Below, in pieces: positions 24,144 through 35,257 of a DNA stretch of 64,000 nucleotides. Within the stretch, counting starts at the first letter, position 1. Every line of letters starts with the position of its first letter. A program made the translations under genes and the position numbers. Origin of the DNA: Juglans regia (lineage: Eukaryota; Streptophyta; Magnoliopsida; Fagales; Juglandaceae); contig NC_049904.1 of NCBI RefSeq assembly GCF_001411555.2, forward strand, positions 21,031,370-21,095,369. Reading direction: 5' to 3'. The notes under the pieces were generated by a model. That model ran no database searches. It was not told where the DNA came from and worked only from the letters and a program-made list of their open reading frames with translations.

Positions 24144-27100
24144 TTAAAACACCTTGCCCGCAAGGTGGGGGAAGTCATCTTTCAGCTTCGAATAAACCTC
24201 CCATGTCACATTTGCTCCGTCTTGGCCGTGCCAACGGGTAAGAAGCTCTACCCTTGCATTATTTCCTATTTTTTTCATGCGCCTGCTAAGGATTTCAGCT
24301 CGCTCTGGGTGTATAACTCCATTGTTGTCAATCGATGGTAGAGATGGAAGTGTTGTGACCTTATATCTGATCTTCAATTTGAGTTATGACACGTGAAATG
24401 TTGGGTGGATCCAAGATGATGGAGGTAGATTGAGCTTGTACGCCACACTGCCTATCTTCTGCAGTATTTGAAATGGTTCGAAGAATCGAGGTGCGAGTTT
24501 GAGGCTACGGCGGTGGGCTATGCTGGTTTGACTGTACAACTATAACTTGAGGTAGACCCATTCACCCACTTGAAACACCCTCTCCTTTCTTTTTAAGTCT
24601 GAATACCTCTTCATGCGATTTTGGGATTGTTGTATATTGTGTATGAGAAGCTTGGTGATGTTGCCTCTGTTGTGTAGGGTTTGGTCTACTGAGTCCACAC
24701 GAGCTATGCCAGGGATGTAATCTAGGATTCGGTGTGGGGGGTAGCCATAGAGTGCCTCAAATGGTGTAAGTTTGGTGGATAAGTGCTGAGTGGAGTTATA
24801 CCACCACTCGGCGAGGGGAATCCACAGGGACTAGTCCCTTGGTCTGTCACCAGTAAAACACCTCAAATAATTCTCCACCGTCTTGTTTACTGCTTCTGTT
24901 TGGCCGTTTGTCTATGGGTGATAGGCGGTGCTCATTTCCATTTGAACCCCCTGTAACGAAAATAGCTCTTACCAAAACTGACTGGTAAAAGTGCTATCCC
25001 TGTCGAACACAATAGATACTGGTAGGCCGTGCAACTTGAAAATATTTTTGAGAAAGAGTTCAGCCACTGTCTTGTCGGTGTAGGGATGCTTTAATGGCAC
25101 CAAGTGGCTGTACTTAGTCAAATGGTCGACCACAATCCATAGGCTGTTATAGTTGTGAGAGTTGGGCAGTCCGTCGATGAAGCCCATCATTATGTGTGTC
25201 CGTGGTTAGGAGGGGATGGGTAATGGCTACAATAAACCACTTGGCAAAGAGTTATTAGTTTTGACTCTTTGGCAAAGATCACATGCCCTAATGAACTTTT
25301 TTAGATCATTTTTCATCCCGGTCCAGTAGAAGTCCTTCCACATCCTGTGAATAGATTTGTCATACCCCGAGTGTCCCACCCACATACTGCTAGGGGACAA
25401 TTCCAGCAGCCTGTTTTTGAATTCCTCACTGTTGGGAATATACAACCTGTTTTTGTACAGCAGTAGCCCTTCTCTTAAGGCATAGTTGGAACTCAAACTA
25501 CCCTGTGAGTAATCTTCAAGGAGGGTTTTCAAGTGTGCATCTACATTATAGGCATGTTTCAATTCCTCCACCCACTCCACATTAGGAAAGGTAATTAACA
25601 TAAGTTCAGCATCCTCTGCCTTCTCCATTATGAACAGTGCATCTGCTGCCTTATTTTCTGGCCCTTTCTTGTATTCCACCACAAAATCGTAACCAAGGAG
25701 TTTGGTAATCCACATTTGTTGCATTGGTGTCCTGATATTTTGGTCCAGTGGGTGTTTAAGGCTTTGCTGATTTGTTCTTACTATAAAGCCCTCCCCAGTA
25801 GATAAGGTCTCCATTTTAAGACCGTCCTCCCTTGCTGCATTAAAACAGCCCCAACTACAGTGTCGGATGCGTCGCACTCAATCATAAATGGTATAGAGAA
25901 GTTGGGTAGGGCCAATACTAAAGGATGGGTCACCGCCTCCTTTAACTTGTGAAAACCAACCTTTGCTTCTACAGTCCAATGAAATCCATCTTTCTTTAGC
26001 ATTCTTGTAAGTGGGGCTGCAATCGCTCCATATCCTCTAATAAATCTCCGGTAATAACCGGTTAGTCCCAAAAAGCCTCTCAAGGCCTTTAGAGATTTAG
26101 GTAAGGGCCACTGAACCATGGCCTTGAGTTTCTCGGGGTCCGCCTTTACACCATCAGCTGAGATTAGGTGGCCTAGATAGGCTACCTCCTTGCACCCAAA
26201 GTGGCACTTAGAATGTTTGGCAAAGAGCTTGTGTTGGGCCAGCTTCTCTAGAGTGAGTTGTAGGTGAGTTACATGCTCTTTTTCTGATCTGCTATACACA
26301 TGAATATCGTCAAAAAACACAAGAATGAATTTTCTTAGAAAGGGGCAGAATACCTTGTTCATAAGACTTTGGAAAGTCAATGGGGGCATTAGCGAGCCCA
26401 AAAGGCATTACTAGGAACTCATAGTAGCCCTCATGAGTTCTAAAAACGGTTTTGGCTACATCCTCAGGCTTAACCCGGATTTGATGGTAGCCGGATCGTA
26501 AATCTAGCTTTGAAAAGATAACAACACCTTGGAGCTCATCCATTAGTTCTTCGACCATCGGTATAGGAAACTTATCTTTAATTGTCATGTTGTTCAACCC
26601 CCGATAATCCACACACAACCGCCATGTTCCATCCGCCTTCCTTACTAACAAGACGAGGGAGGAGTAGGGACTTTGGCTTGGCTGTATAACTCCTGTTTTC
26701 AATAGTTCCCGCACTATCTTTTCATTTTCTTATTTCTGGTAGTTGGGATAACGGTAGGACCTTATGGAGATGGGTTTTTTCTTGGCTATGAGGTTTATAG
26801 AGTGGTCATGGGTTCGTGGGGGGTGGTAGCCCTTCTGGCTCGGAAAACACATCGCCTAACTGATTTAATAGGACTTGAATAGTTGCTAGAATTTTTAAGG
26901 CAGGTTGTTGTGTACTGCCATTTTCTGCTTCTAAGAGTTGCAGAATCACCCCTTTGTTTTCCAGCTTTTGGAGGTATGTAAAGACCCCTCCTCAATCAAC
27001 TGCACTGATGTAAGTCCTTGCAACACAACTTCTCTTTTTTCATAACAAAATGTCATGGTTAGCTTCTCAAAATCCCACAAACAGTACCCAACTCTCTTAG

Positions 27101-28640
27101 CCATTTCATTCCCAACACCATATCACATCCAGCTAAGACCAGAATTTGCACTTCCAAACGGAATGCAGTCCCCTGAATTATGACCCTTAAGTCATTGCAC
27201 CTCCCTTCACTTGGAATAAGGTCTCCATTGGCCACCCTCACCTTGACTTTTTCCAAGTTATCCACATGCAAGTTGGATTTTTTTAGGATTGCCAGGTCCA
27301 AAAAATTATGTGTAGACCCGATGTCAATTAATATAGTGACCTATCGATTTCCAACTCTTCCTTTCACCCTCACGTGGGTTATGAGATCCGATTATTGCAT
27401 GTAATGAAATTTCAGGATTAGTTTTAGCCATTGACATGTCAAAAACAGTTTGGTTTTCTTCCTCTTCCTCACCTTTTTCCTCCTCAAAACTCCCACTAAT
27501 GTCACTGTCCAGCAACACTTCTTCCAGTAAATACAGTTTGGGGTTTTGACATCTATGCCCCGGGATCCATTTTGCATCACAATGGTAACAAAGCCCTTTC
27601 TCTCTTCTTTCTTTCATCTGGGTTTGGCTTATTTTATGGATGGGAAAGGTTGGCTTGTTTGGGTGGTGTTTGCTGGGTTCGGTTTGGTAACTGTTTGGGG
27701 CTTTTAAGATTCCCGGGTCAGGTGAATAGTTTATACTGGATCTTGGGTTTCTTTTAGAGAGGTTAATTTTTTCTTCTTGTATTTTGGCTAGGCTATAGGC
27801 TATGGATAGGTTTGTGGGATTGAACATTCGTATTGATAACCGTATCTCATCCCTTAAGCCGCTTAAAAAACAACTTAATTTGTAGGAGTCGAACAGCACC
27901 CATAATCTATTAGATAATGTTTCAAACCTTGCCTGGTAGTCCTCTACTGTCCCAATTTGCCTCAACCTAGTGAGGGCTTCCATAGGGTCTTCGTATGCAT
28001 TATGTCCAAAGCTTATTAACAATGATGTAGTAAATGAGTCCTAATCTTAGGTTTGAGTCGTGGCTTCCATTTCTTGGAACCAAATGAAGGCTTTTCCCTC
28101 CATGTGAAAAGAGGCAAGCCTCAAATGTTGATGTGGCAGTGTATTATGAAAATGGAAAAACTGATTAACTTTGTAAATCCAACCTGCAGGGTCCTCACCA
28201 TTGAAGACAAGAAAGTCCAACCTTACTGTTCTAGTTTGCACGTCATCTGGGTGAGTTTGGTGTGGCGGTGGTTCCTACTGGTTTTGATGTTGGTGGTTGT
28301 GTTGTTGAAAATGCTACTGCTGGAAAGTATGTTGCACTTGCAGATTTTCAGTTTCTTGCCTCAATGGGTCACTTGAAGAAGAATCCCGAGGACTGCTATT
28401 TGTATTTCTTTTCTGTATTTCCCCTGTTAGGATAGCCAATTGTTGTACTATTGCCTCATTTTGCCTTTTGAGGGTAGACATTTCTGTATCTAGGTGTGAG
28501 AACTTAACATCAGATGTCTTTTTCATCTCATTGTATTGGGACTCTGTAGCTTTTTTTAGGGCAGTCAGCCCATCTAGCAGCTGTGTGAATCTTTTCCCTT
28601 CAGCCATCTTAATGTAAAGCAGTGCACCTTGATTGGTGGC
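24144..28640 (-). pseudogene. Chromovirus gag-pol relic
   Basis: Minus-strand pieces: gag start with coiled-coil-like region (28314-28615, MAEGKRFTQLLDG), gag core (28047-28241, FLVFNGEDPAGWIYKVNQFF), gag with CCHC knuckle (27324-28022, CYHCDAKWIPGHRC), protease part (27059-27301), RT (25781-26714; [33 protein letters not shown]), RNase H (25850-25900), integrase zinc region and core (24969-25500; WIVVDHLTKYSHLV), and a chromodomain-like C-terminus (24144-24377, LLTRWHGQDGANVTWE). Many stops and frameshifts separate them, so no functional polyprotein is encoded. Confidence 0.9.
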
Positions 28641-28653
28641 TCTGGATACCACT

Positions 28654-29187
28654 TGTAACACCCCAGATTTGTAATAGAAAGCACACACAGAAACTCCCTT
28701 GAAGGGGCGCCTCCAGGAAGAGATGAGAGAGTAAGGAAAGAGAAGGGAGGAGGGAAAAGCTAGGTTTTCATATATGTTTTTCGATAAAACCCTTTCTGCA
28801 GCTATAACACCTTTATAACAGATTCCTACAGCAAAATAAGGAAAAGGCCTCAGCCTTGTACAAACTGGACTCTAACTGAAAGCAATACAATAAGCAAATA
28901 AAAAGAAAAGAATAAAGGCCCACATCCCTAGGCTTCCTTACAGCCCATTATTTCGGTTCTCTACTCATAGCCCTTTCGTGAATGGCCTTGGCCTGAAGTC
29001 CAGCCCATGTGCTTCTTCCCATAGAAACAAAAGCCTAAGTCGAACTGAAGTGAACACTTCAATTCAGTAGTTCCTTCGTGTCCCGATATTTCCCTGCACG
29101 TGGGTTAGGATTGCAACCCTAACCCTTCCCTCCTGCTGCCGCTCTTATCTCCACCGCCTGATGGAGCTCTGACAAAGGTTTGTTACA
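28654..29187 (-). repeat. 5' LTR of the chromovirus
   Basis: 534 bp. The primer-binding site lies immediately to its left on the plus-strand map (28637-28653 region), which fixes it as the 5' LTR of a minus-strand element. Confidence 0.92.
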
Positions 29188-29952
29188 TGCGATCATGACA
29201 GAGGTGTTTGTAAGAGACATGAAATGTTCAACGAGAGACCCTTTTACAAGTTTAGAGCTCGATCTACCAGTATTTACCATGCACTGGCTAAAATAATATA
29301 TAAGAGCACAGAAAAAATTCTTCTTCAACAATTGCATAATATCGTGGAGGAATATCCTTTCGTAATCCTTTCGTGGAGGAATATAAGATGAAATTGTATG
29401 GAAATTTTTTGAAAAATCCTTTCGTAATCAAAACATTCAAAATAAAGTCAAAATGAAAAGGAAAAATATTTTGACAGCAAATTTAGATAAAGATATAAAG
29501 AGACGTGTCTTTGTCATTCTTCCATAACAAATTTGGTGTATGTTTGCAGTTGAAGCCCTTAAACAAATAGCCGCAGAGCTGGGGAAGAAGGACTGGAATT
29601 TCCATGTAGACCCATGCAGCTATGATCCAAGTTGGGAAACACCAAGGCTCATGAAATTGGGTCCAATAACGTACAACAATTCTATAGCATGCAATTGTGC
29701 ATACCCTGATGGTGAATATCACGTGGTCGAACTGTACGAAACCTATCTTTAATTTCCTTGTATCTTGTCGTTGAGGTTCTTTGGATAATTAAAATTTCTT
29801 CATACAAAACTAGAAATTATTTATATTATACTTAAAACATCTCTAATTAATTGCTAATGATCTTCGAAACACAAGGCATCAGTACCTCCCTTAATATACA
29901 ATTCATGTATAGAATGAAAGAATGGATTATATATGATTTCGCATTCTCAGAC

Positions 29953-30770
29953 CATTTGGATGTTGAGATGGCAGTGTTTTAAATTTCGTACCGTACCGGC
30001 CGGTACGGCCGAAATTTTTCGTTTCGGCCGTCCGGCCGGTACAGGTACTATATCTGTTCCGTACCAGCCAAAATACCGGCCGTTCCGGCCTAAATTTCGG
30101 CCTGTACCGGCCTATATTTCGGCCTGTGTGTTTTTTTTTCATTTTTTTAAATTACAAACTTATTTTTTAACCCCTAATTCAGACTAGACTATTTATAATT
30201 TATATAAATATGTATTTATATATAATTTATTTATATATAGACTATTATTTTGGAATATAATTTTATATATATTTTTATATATAATTTATTTATATATCGA
30301 CTATCCTGAAACGTTATCCCGAAACGCTATCCCGAAACGATACCGATACCGAAATATTTCGTTTCAGTGCCTTGACCGGTACGACGTCCGGTACGGTATT
30401 CAAAACATTGTGAGATGGTCTTAACTCATCTCATTTAGTCTCCTCTAATCTCATTTTATCTCAATTTTTCAATTTCAATTTTAAATTTTTAACTTTTTCA
30501 TCTAATCATTACCTCAGCTTTACAATTTTTTCAAATGTTTAGATAAAACACAAAAAATAATTTAATTTTTTCAAATCCCAAAACTAAATATTATATTAAA
30601 AAATTATATTTTAACAATATTTTAATTTTATAATATTTTTATTCAATTTTTTTTCTCTCATTTCTCAAAATCCCATAAAACATCTTAACTCATGATAAAT
30701 CATTGATCACTACTATTTAAAAACTATTTCACTATTATTCACATGATCTTTATCATCTCATTTCATCTCA
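29953..30770. mobile_element. MITE copy 2, host of a nested hAT MITE
   Basis: TTTGGATGTTGAGATGG (left) is interrupted at 29972 and resumes at 30411 with TGAGATGGTCTTAACTCATC. It then runs through TCATCTAATCATTAC, TCAAATCCCAAAACTAAATA and ends near CATCTCATTTCATCTCAAC. This is a sister subfamily of the other MITEs. Confidence 0.6.
29972..30410. mobile_element. hAT-type MITE (439 bp) with perfect 8-bp TSD
   Basis: Ends CAGTGTTTTAAATTTCGTACCG and CGGTACGGTATTCAAAACATTG are imperfect inverted repeats. TGAGATGG lies on both sides (29964-29971, 30411-30418), the 8-bp TSD expected for hAT. Inside, GGCCGGTACGG and CGTTCCGGCC words repeat in both orientations near the ends, and the core is AT-rich. 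No transposase. Confidence 0.9.
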
Positions 30771-31152
30771 ACATTACTACTTCTTTATCACATTACATCT
30801 ATTTGGGATCTCGTATGAATATTTTCAAAGCTTGTGAGTTATTCATGAAAAATGACTTTCAAAGTCGGATATAGAACGTGCAGTACCAGGGGTTTGACAT
30901 CTCATAATTTTGGTCGATGAAGATTGCGTTGAATTATGATTTACATTTGAACCAGTGTTCAAACAATTTATCACATTAATCCTTTAATTTGCCTTTAACT
31001 ATATATCCTTGTAATACAGATTTCTTAAAGGCAAGATCTTCCTGGTGTGCTTCCAACATCCATTGTGAAGCTGCCTCACGTAACGATGATGTAAGTAAAG
31101 TAACCAACAAATTAATAATTTGTAGTACTTGCTACTATTTGAAAAATTAAAA

Positions 31153-31330
31153 AGATTTGGATAGTGAGTTGAGATGAAAGTTAAAAATTCAATAAAATAT
31201 TGTTAAAATATTATTTTTTAATATTATTATTGTTTTGAGATTTAAAAATTTTGAATTGTTTATTAATTATATTATGTGGAAATTTGTGAAAGTTATAATG
31301 ATTAGATAAGATGAGATGAAATCGTTATAG
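31153..31330. mobile_element. MITE copy 3
   Basis: Starts ATTTGGATAGTGAGTTGAG, contains AAAATATTGTTAAAATATTA and ATTATTATTGTTTTGAG, and ends near AGATGAGATGAAATC. Orientation is opposite to copy 1. Confidence 0.75.
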
Positions 31331-31660
31331 AGGAGGGAAAGACCCCCAATCTTCACTCCTCAAAAGGAACCAGATCTCCATACTCATACCAGTCCTCTAC
31401 ATCAAAGTCTACAGTTCCGCAAAGCGGAACCATAGGTGGGGACACCACAATAAGATTTCACAAAACCTCAATAAGTGAAACCAAAACTAACACTCAAAAT
31501 ACAAAAGGTAGACAAATATAAAATCATGCAAAATAGAAAATTTCAGAGAATTATAACATTTGGAATTTCCAAGTATCAGTATAAACACATTTCTCATACA
31601 AGACACCACGTACCTGAAAATCACATTTTTATTTTGAAAGTATTTAATTGATTAAGGAAA

Positions 31661-32290
31661 GCACCATGGTCTCCCTTATGGACCATCTACACACTCTGGC
31701 TCCCGTCGCACCACATGTAACGACCGTGCGTGTGACTTCATAACAAGCAATGACCAGCTCCGCGCCCGGCACGTATGTGATCAGACATCCTCTAGCCTCG
31801 GCCAGCAGAGAGGCAACAGAGTTGACCTGATAGCGTTATCGTCTTGCCCGAGCCCATTGTCACCTGGCGACAACCTAGGGGACGTCATTCAGTTTTATGC
31901 GCTCCCGTGTAACCAGAGGAGCTCAGCTGAGATAATGCCCCATCTCGACTTGGGGTTGTGATCCACACAAAATCCATACAATCATTTTATTAATGCATAC
32001 AACATGGCCTCCTCTATCGACCATCTTCACACTCTAGCTCCCATTGCACCACGAGTAACGTCCCGTGTGTGTGACTTCATAACATGCGGTGCCCATCTCC
32101 GCATAATTAACCAGCCATCATCTAGCCTCCACCAACAGAGAGGCAACAAAGTCAACCCAAGAGTGTTACTGTCTCGCCCGAGCCTGTTGTCGCTTGGCGA
32201 CAACCCAGGGGACGCCACTCAGTTTTATATGCTCTCGAGGAGCTCCATCAAGATAATGGCCCATCTCGGCTTGGAGTCATAATATGCATG
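31661..32290. repeat. Tandem duplication, period about 338 bp
   Basis: Unit 1 (31661-31965) and unit 2 (31999-32290) share GACCATCTtCACACTCT, GTGTGACTTCATAACA, CAGAGAGGCAACA, GGCGACAACC and CACTCAGTTTTAT. They differ by many substitutions and a deletion of about 20 bp in unit 2. Non-coding. It probably belongs to an old long-LTR region that may extend from about 31340 to 33310. Confidence 0.75.
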
Positions 32291-34060
32291 CACCCACAAA
32301 ATCATTTGACACAAAAACCACCAGTTTTACATATTTCAATTTACACATAGCCAAAGCAAAATTACAGGAATATTAATGACAAGTAAACAAATATAATGCC
32401 GACGGACATGCAACAATTTATCAGTGAATGACATAGTAATAGTGCAGATATGAGCAAACAATTTTCAACATCACAACAATCTACATGTTCCATTCCCAAC
32501 GCTTCATGGCCCTTGCCCACCACACAAATTCACAACCAACTATGATTTAAACCCAAAGTTCCATAGTGCCCTCGACCACTTCACAAATCCACTACCAAGG
32601 CAACAATTCAACCCAACACTCCTCATCATTTATTCAATCACCATTCGAAACTAGACTGCACAATTCATCAATTCACAATTTTCCAACTACAAGTATTTTA
32701 AAAATTAGTTCGAGAACCACTTACATCGTGGATAGAAAATTCTAGATGATCGAGATGCGCTAATCGTGTTTGCTCCTCTCAGATTGGGAGAAAAGCAGTG
32801 TGTGAATGTGTTGCAAGAGAGAATGGATGCGACGAATCTGAGTGGCTGAGTCAACGATAGTGTGAATGGAGGTGGCCTCGATCAGTGTGCTATGTTAAGG
32901 TGCCTGGGTGATTTTCGATAGGGTCGCTTGATTTCAGGCATGGTCGCAGAACACAATTGCATATCTATTAGTTGTGATACAATGGGGCAAGAATCTGTGT
33001 TAGATCGGCGTGGTTACTGTAAGGAGGGAGAGTAGATCTAAGGGCTGGTGGTGGAGCTGGGGATGGAGGAGAGACACAACAAATCTAGATGGATGTTATG
33101 AACCTAAGGTGGAAGTTGCCGTTTGAAGTTGCTACGTGGAGAAACGACGTCGCGAGCTTAAAGGCAAGGAATTACAACTTGAGCTGATTTCTATTATATG
33201 ACACAGTTTTAATAAATGTAGTGTAGTGTTTTAAAGTAGTAAAACGATGTAGTTTTTCATATATTCAGTCTGTTATAGTTTAAGGGTACTCTAGTAATTT
33301 CTAGGCATCTGTTATAACCCACGCCTGAAGAGTGGGAGACTCATTTTGGAATATGAAGAATATTGTAGTTCTTTTTTGAAGGTTTTGGATTCCTCGCAAA
33401 TCCAGTCGATACAATTTCAGTGAATTTCATCCATCATCATCTTCCTTATTTTAACAATCCAATTACAGTCATCCATACGTACAAAGCCATTTTTCTATTA
33501 TTCTATCCAGGATCCTAACAATGGATCTGGGTGGGATGGTTCGATTGGGATGATGGCGACAAAGACAGTGGACAATCGACTCAAGGTAAGGCATTTTGGC
33601 TTGTTTTTCTTTGTGGACGGTAGGGAGGAAGAGAGAGAGAGAGAGAGAGAGAGAGCAAGAGAGAGATGGAGAGCGAAGAAACAAAGAGGGAGACGCTTAG
33701 CTGCAGCGTGTGGTGGTTGGAGCTGTGGAGAGCGGCGCAACACGAAAACATGGGGTTGAGCACAACGACGAGCAGTAGACATGGAGAAGGAAGGGAACAA
33801 TGGCTTGGTGGAGTGCGACGATGCAATGGAGCCGGCTAGGTGAGGTAGAAGGTGACGACAGAGGAGACTGAGAAGCCGAGAGAGATGGGGCATTGAGTAC
33901 TCACCGTTGTCGGCGCCAGACGACCTGTTGGATGACGACGACGACAACTGGGATGGTGAAAAAAATGAGAGATTGAGAGACAGAGAGGTGAGGGATGGCG
34001 AGGGAGGAAGAGAGAGAGGGTAAGGAGAAAAAGATGAAAGAAAGAAAACTTAGTAGCCCC
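32291..34060. other. No supported gene; probable retroelement debris and GA-rich tract
   Basis: 32291-33310 is non-coding and may be LTR-derived. Around 33625-33665 and 33955-34020 there are (GA)n-rich stretches that open long but biased frames on both strands. No homology was recognised. Confidence 0.5.
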
Positions 34061-34272
34061 TTTTTGGATTCATAAACGTTTAATCTTATCTCATCTCATC
34101 TCATCTCATTTTATCATTACAACTCTTTTAAATTTTCACACAAAATATAATATACAATTCAACTTTTTCAAATTTCAAAACAATAATAATATTAAAAAAT
34201 AATATTCTTACAATATTTTTTTTAACTTTCATATTTCATCTAAAACCATCTCATCTCATCTCTGAATCCAAA
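34061..34272. mobile_element. MITE copy 4
   Basis: Inverted ends TTTGGATTCA and TGAATCCAAA. The interior has ATCTCATCTCATCTCATCTC, AACAATAATAATATTAAAAA and CATCTAAAACCATCTCATC, as in the other copies. Confidence 0.8.
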
Positions 34273-34836
34273 CCGGTCCTTAGGATTTTCCCCTAAGCGA
34301 AACGATGTTGTTTTCTGGGGGGAATGGGGTTGGGCCTCCAAGGCGTTGGGCTGACGATTTGGGCCAACTAAGGGCTTCCAATATTTTTTTTAAAGGGTTG
34401 GGCCCCTTGTACAGGGCCTCACAACATATATACACCGAACCCCAACCCCCTAAAATGGCCAATTCAGGATTAGATATTGACTTATAATTAATTGGCTAAT
34501 TAACTTGTACTTGTTCTTATTCATTTGGCATAAAAAAACTTGTACTTGTTCTTTCTTGAATAAGTTTTCTTCCACAAAAATGATATTAGAGTGTTAAACC
34601 TGGTCTCGGGGTGAGTTTCTTTTTGGTGCATCAACACCAATAAGGTATGGGTTGAGACAGATATTCCCAAAAATTTTAAAATTGTGTATCTTCAATTTGA
34701 GAGTGTGTTTGAAATTTTTTGATGGCATGTGAAACTTCTTTGGCAGTTGTAGTGTTTTGACCTTAAACTGCAACTCTTTTTGCCCAGGTTGACAAAAATT
34801 AACACTTGATAATTGACACTTTATAAAGAGCAAATG

Positions 34837-34970
34837 TTGGCACGATTGGGAGGAATTAAATTGAACAAATCCACTCGAGGTGTTGATTTTGTTACAATGA
34901 AAGCCAGTAGTGCATATTTTTCTCTTTATGCTAGTATGCCCTTTTTTGTTGCTGAGAAGAAGTAAGTACT
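34837..34970 (+). other. Orphan exon-like open stretch
   Basis: An ATG frame (MLARLGGIKLNKSTRGVDF, then SSAYFSLYASMPFFVAEKK) ends at a good donor-like GAAGAA|GTAAGTA. Composition is ordinary for coding sequence. I do not recognise the protein and found no partner exon, so this may be a gene fragment or chance. Confidence 0.2.
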
Positions 34971-35257
34971 CAATTTTATTATTTAACTTTTATCTTTTAT
35001 AAAGAGGTTACAATATTTATCCAAGTATGCCACAGGAGTAGAAACATTAAGGATTTTGCTAGCCTTCATTACTTTGAATTTAATTTCAATACCCATTAGA
35101 TGCTAATGATAATCAACTACAAGAATCATCGACCACAACATTTTACGTAAACTTCTAACTTTTACCTGTATGTAGCATGGCAAAGTAATTATTAGGAGTG
35201 TCCCAATTGACATTAATCATGAAATCAAGAGATGCAAACAAACTTCACTTTCTCACA

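Larger units (their letters stand above)
23599..29187 (-). mobile_element. Full-length, decayed Ty3/gypsy chromovirus
   Basis: Two 534-bp LTRs (23599-24132 and 28654-29187) start TGTAACACCCC and end GTTTGTTACA. The TSD is CGCGA/TGCGA, one mismatch. Read on the minus strand, the primer site TGGTATCCAGAGCC sits beside the right LTR (one base inserted relative to TGGTATCAGAGCC) and a purine tract AAGGGGGAGGGTA beside the left LTR, so transcription runs right to left. The order gag, protease, RT, RNase H, integrase, chromodomain marks a plant chromovirus. The LTRs differ at roughly 35-40 positions, clearly older than the element at 9810. Confidence 0.94.
29550..31090 (+). pseudogene. 5' relic of a second LRR-malectin receptor kinase
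   Basis: Exon 29550-29733 encodes the N-terminal cap of the LRR VIII-2 family: VEALKQIAAELGKKDWNF, DPCSYDPSW and ACNCAYPDGEYHVVEL, followed by a GT donor. Exon 31020-31090 resembles the first LRR exon (QDLPGVLPTSIVKLPH) but is 71 bp, not the usual 72. A base is missing before the CAAGATCTT-like part, which shifts the frame and brings in TAA. No later exons follow, so it is a truncated pseudogene. It could be the detached 5' end of a paralogue of the gene at 328-7575. The intron is filled with MITEs and a hAT MITE. Confidence 0.8.

Noticed and set aside
33498..33947. 149-codon minus-strand frame
   Set aside because: Ser/Leu-rich translation of GA-rich low-complexity sequence, with several overlapping alternatives.
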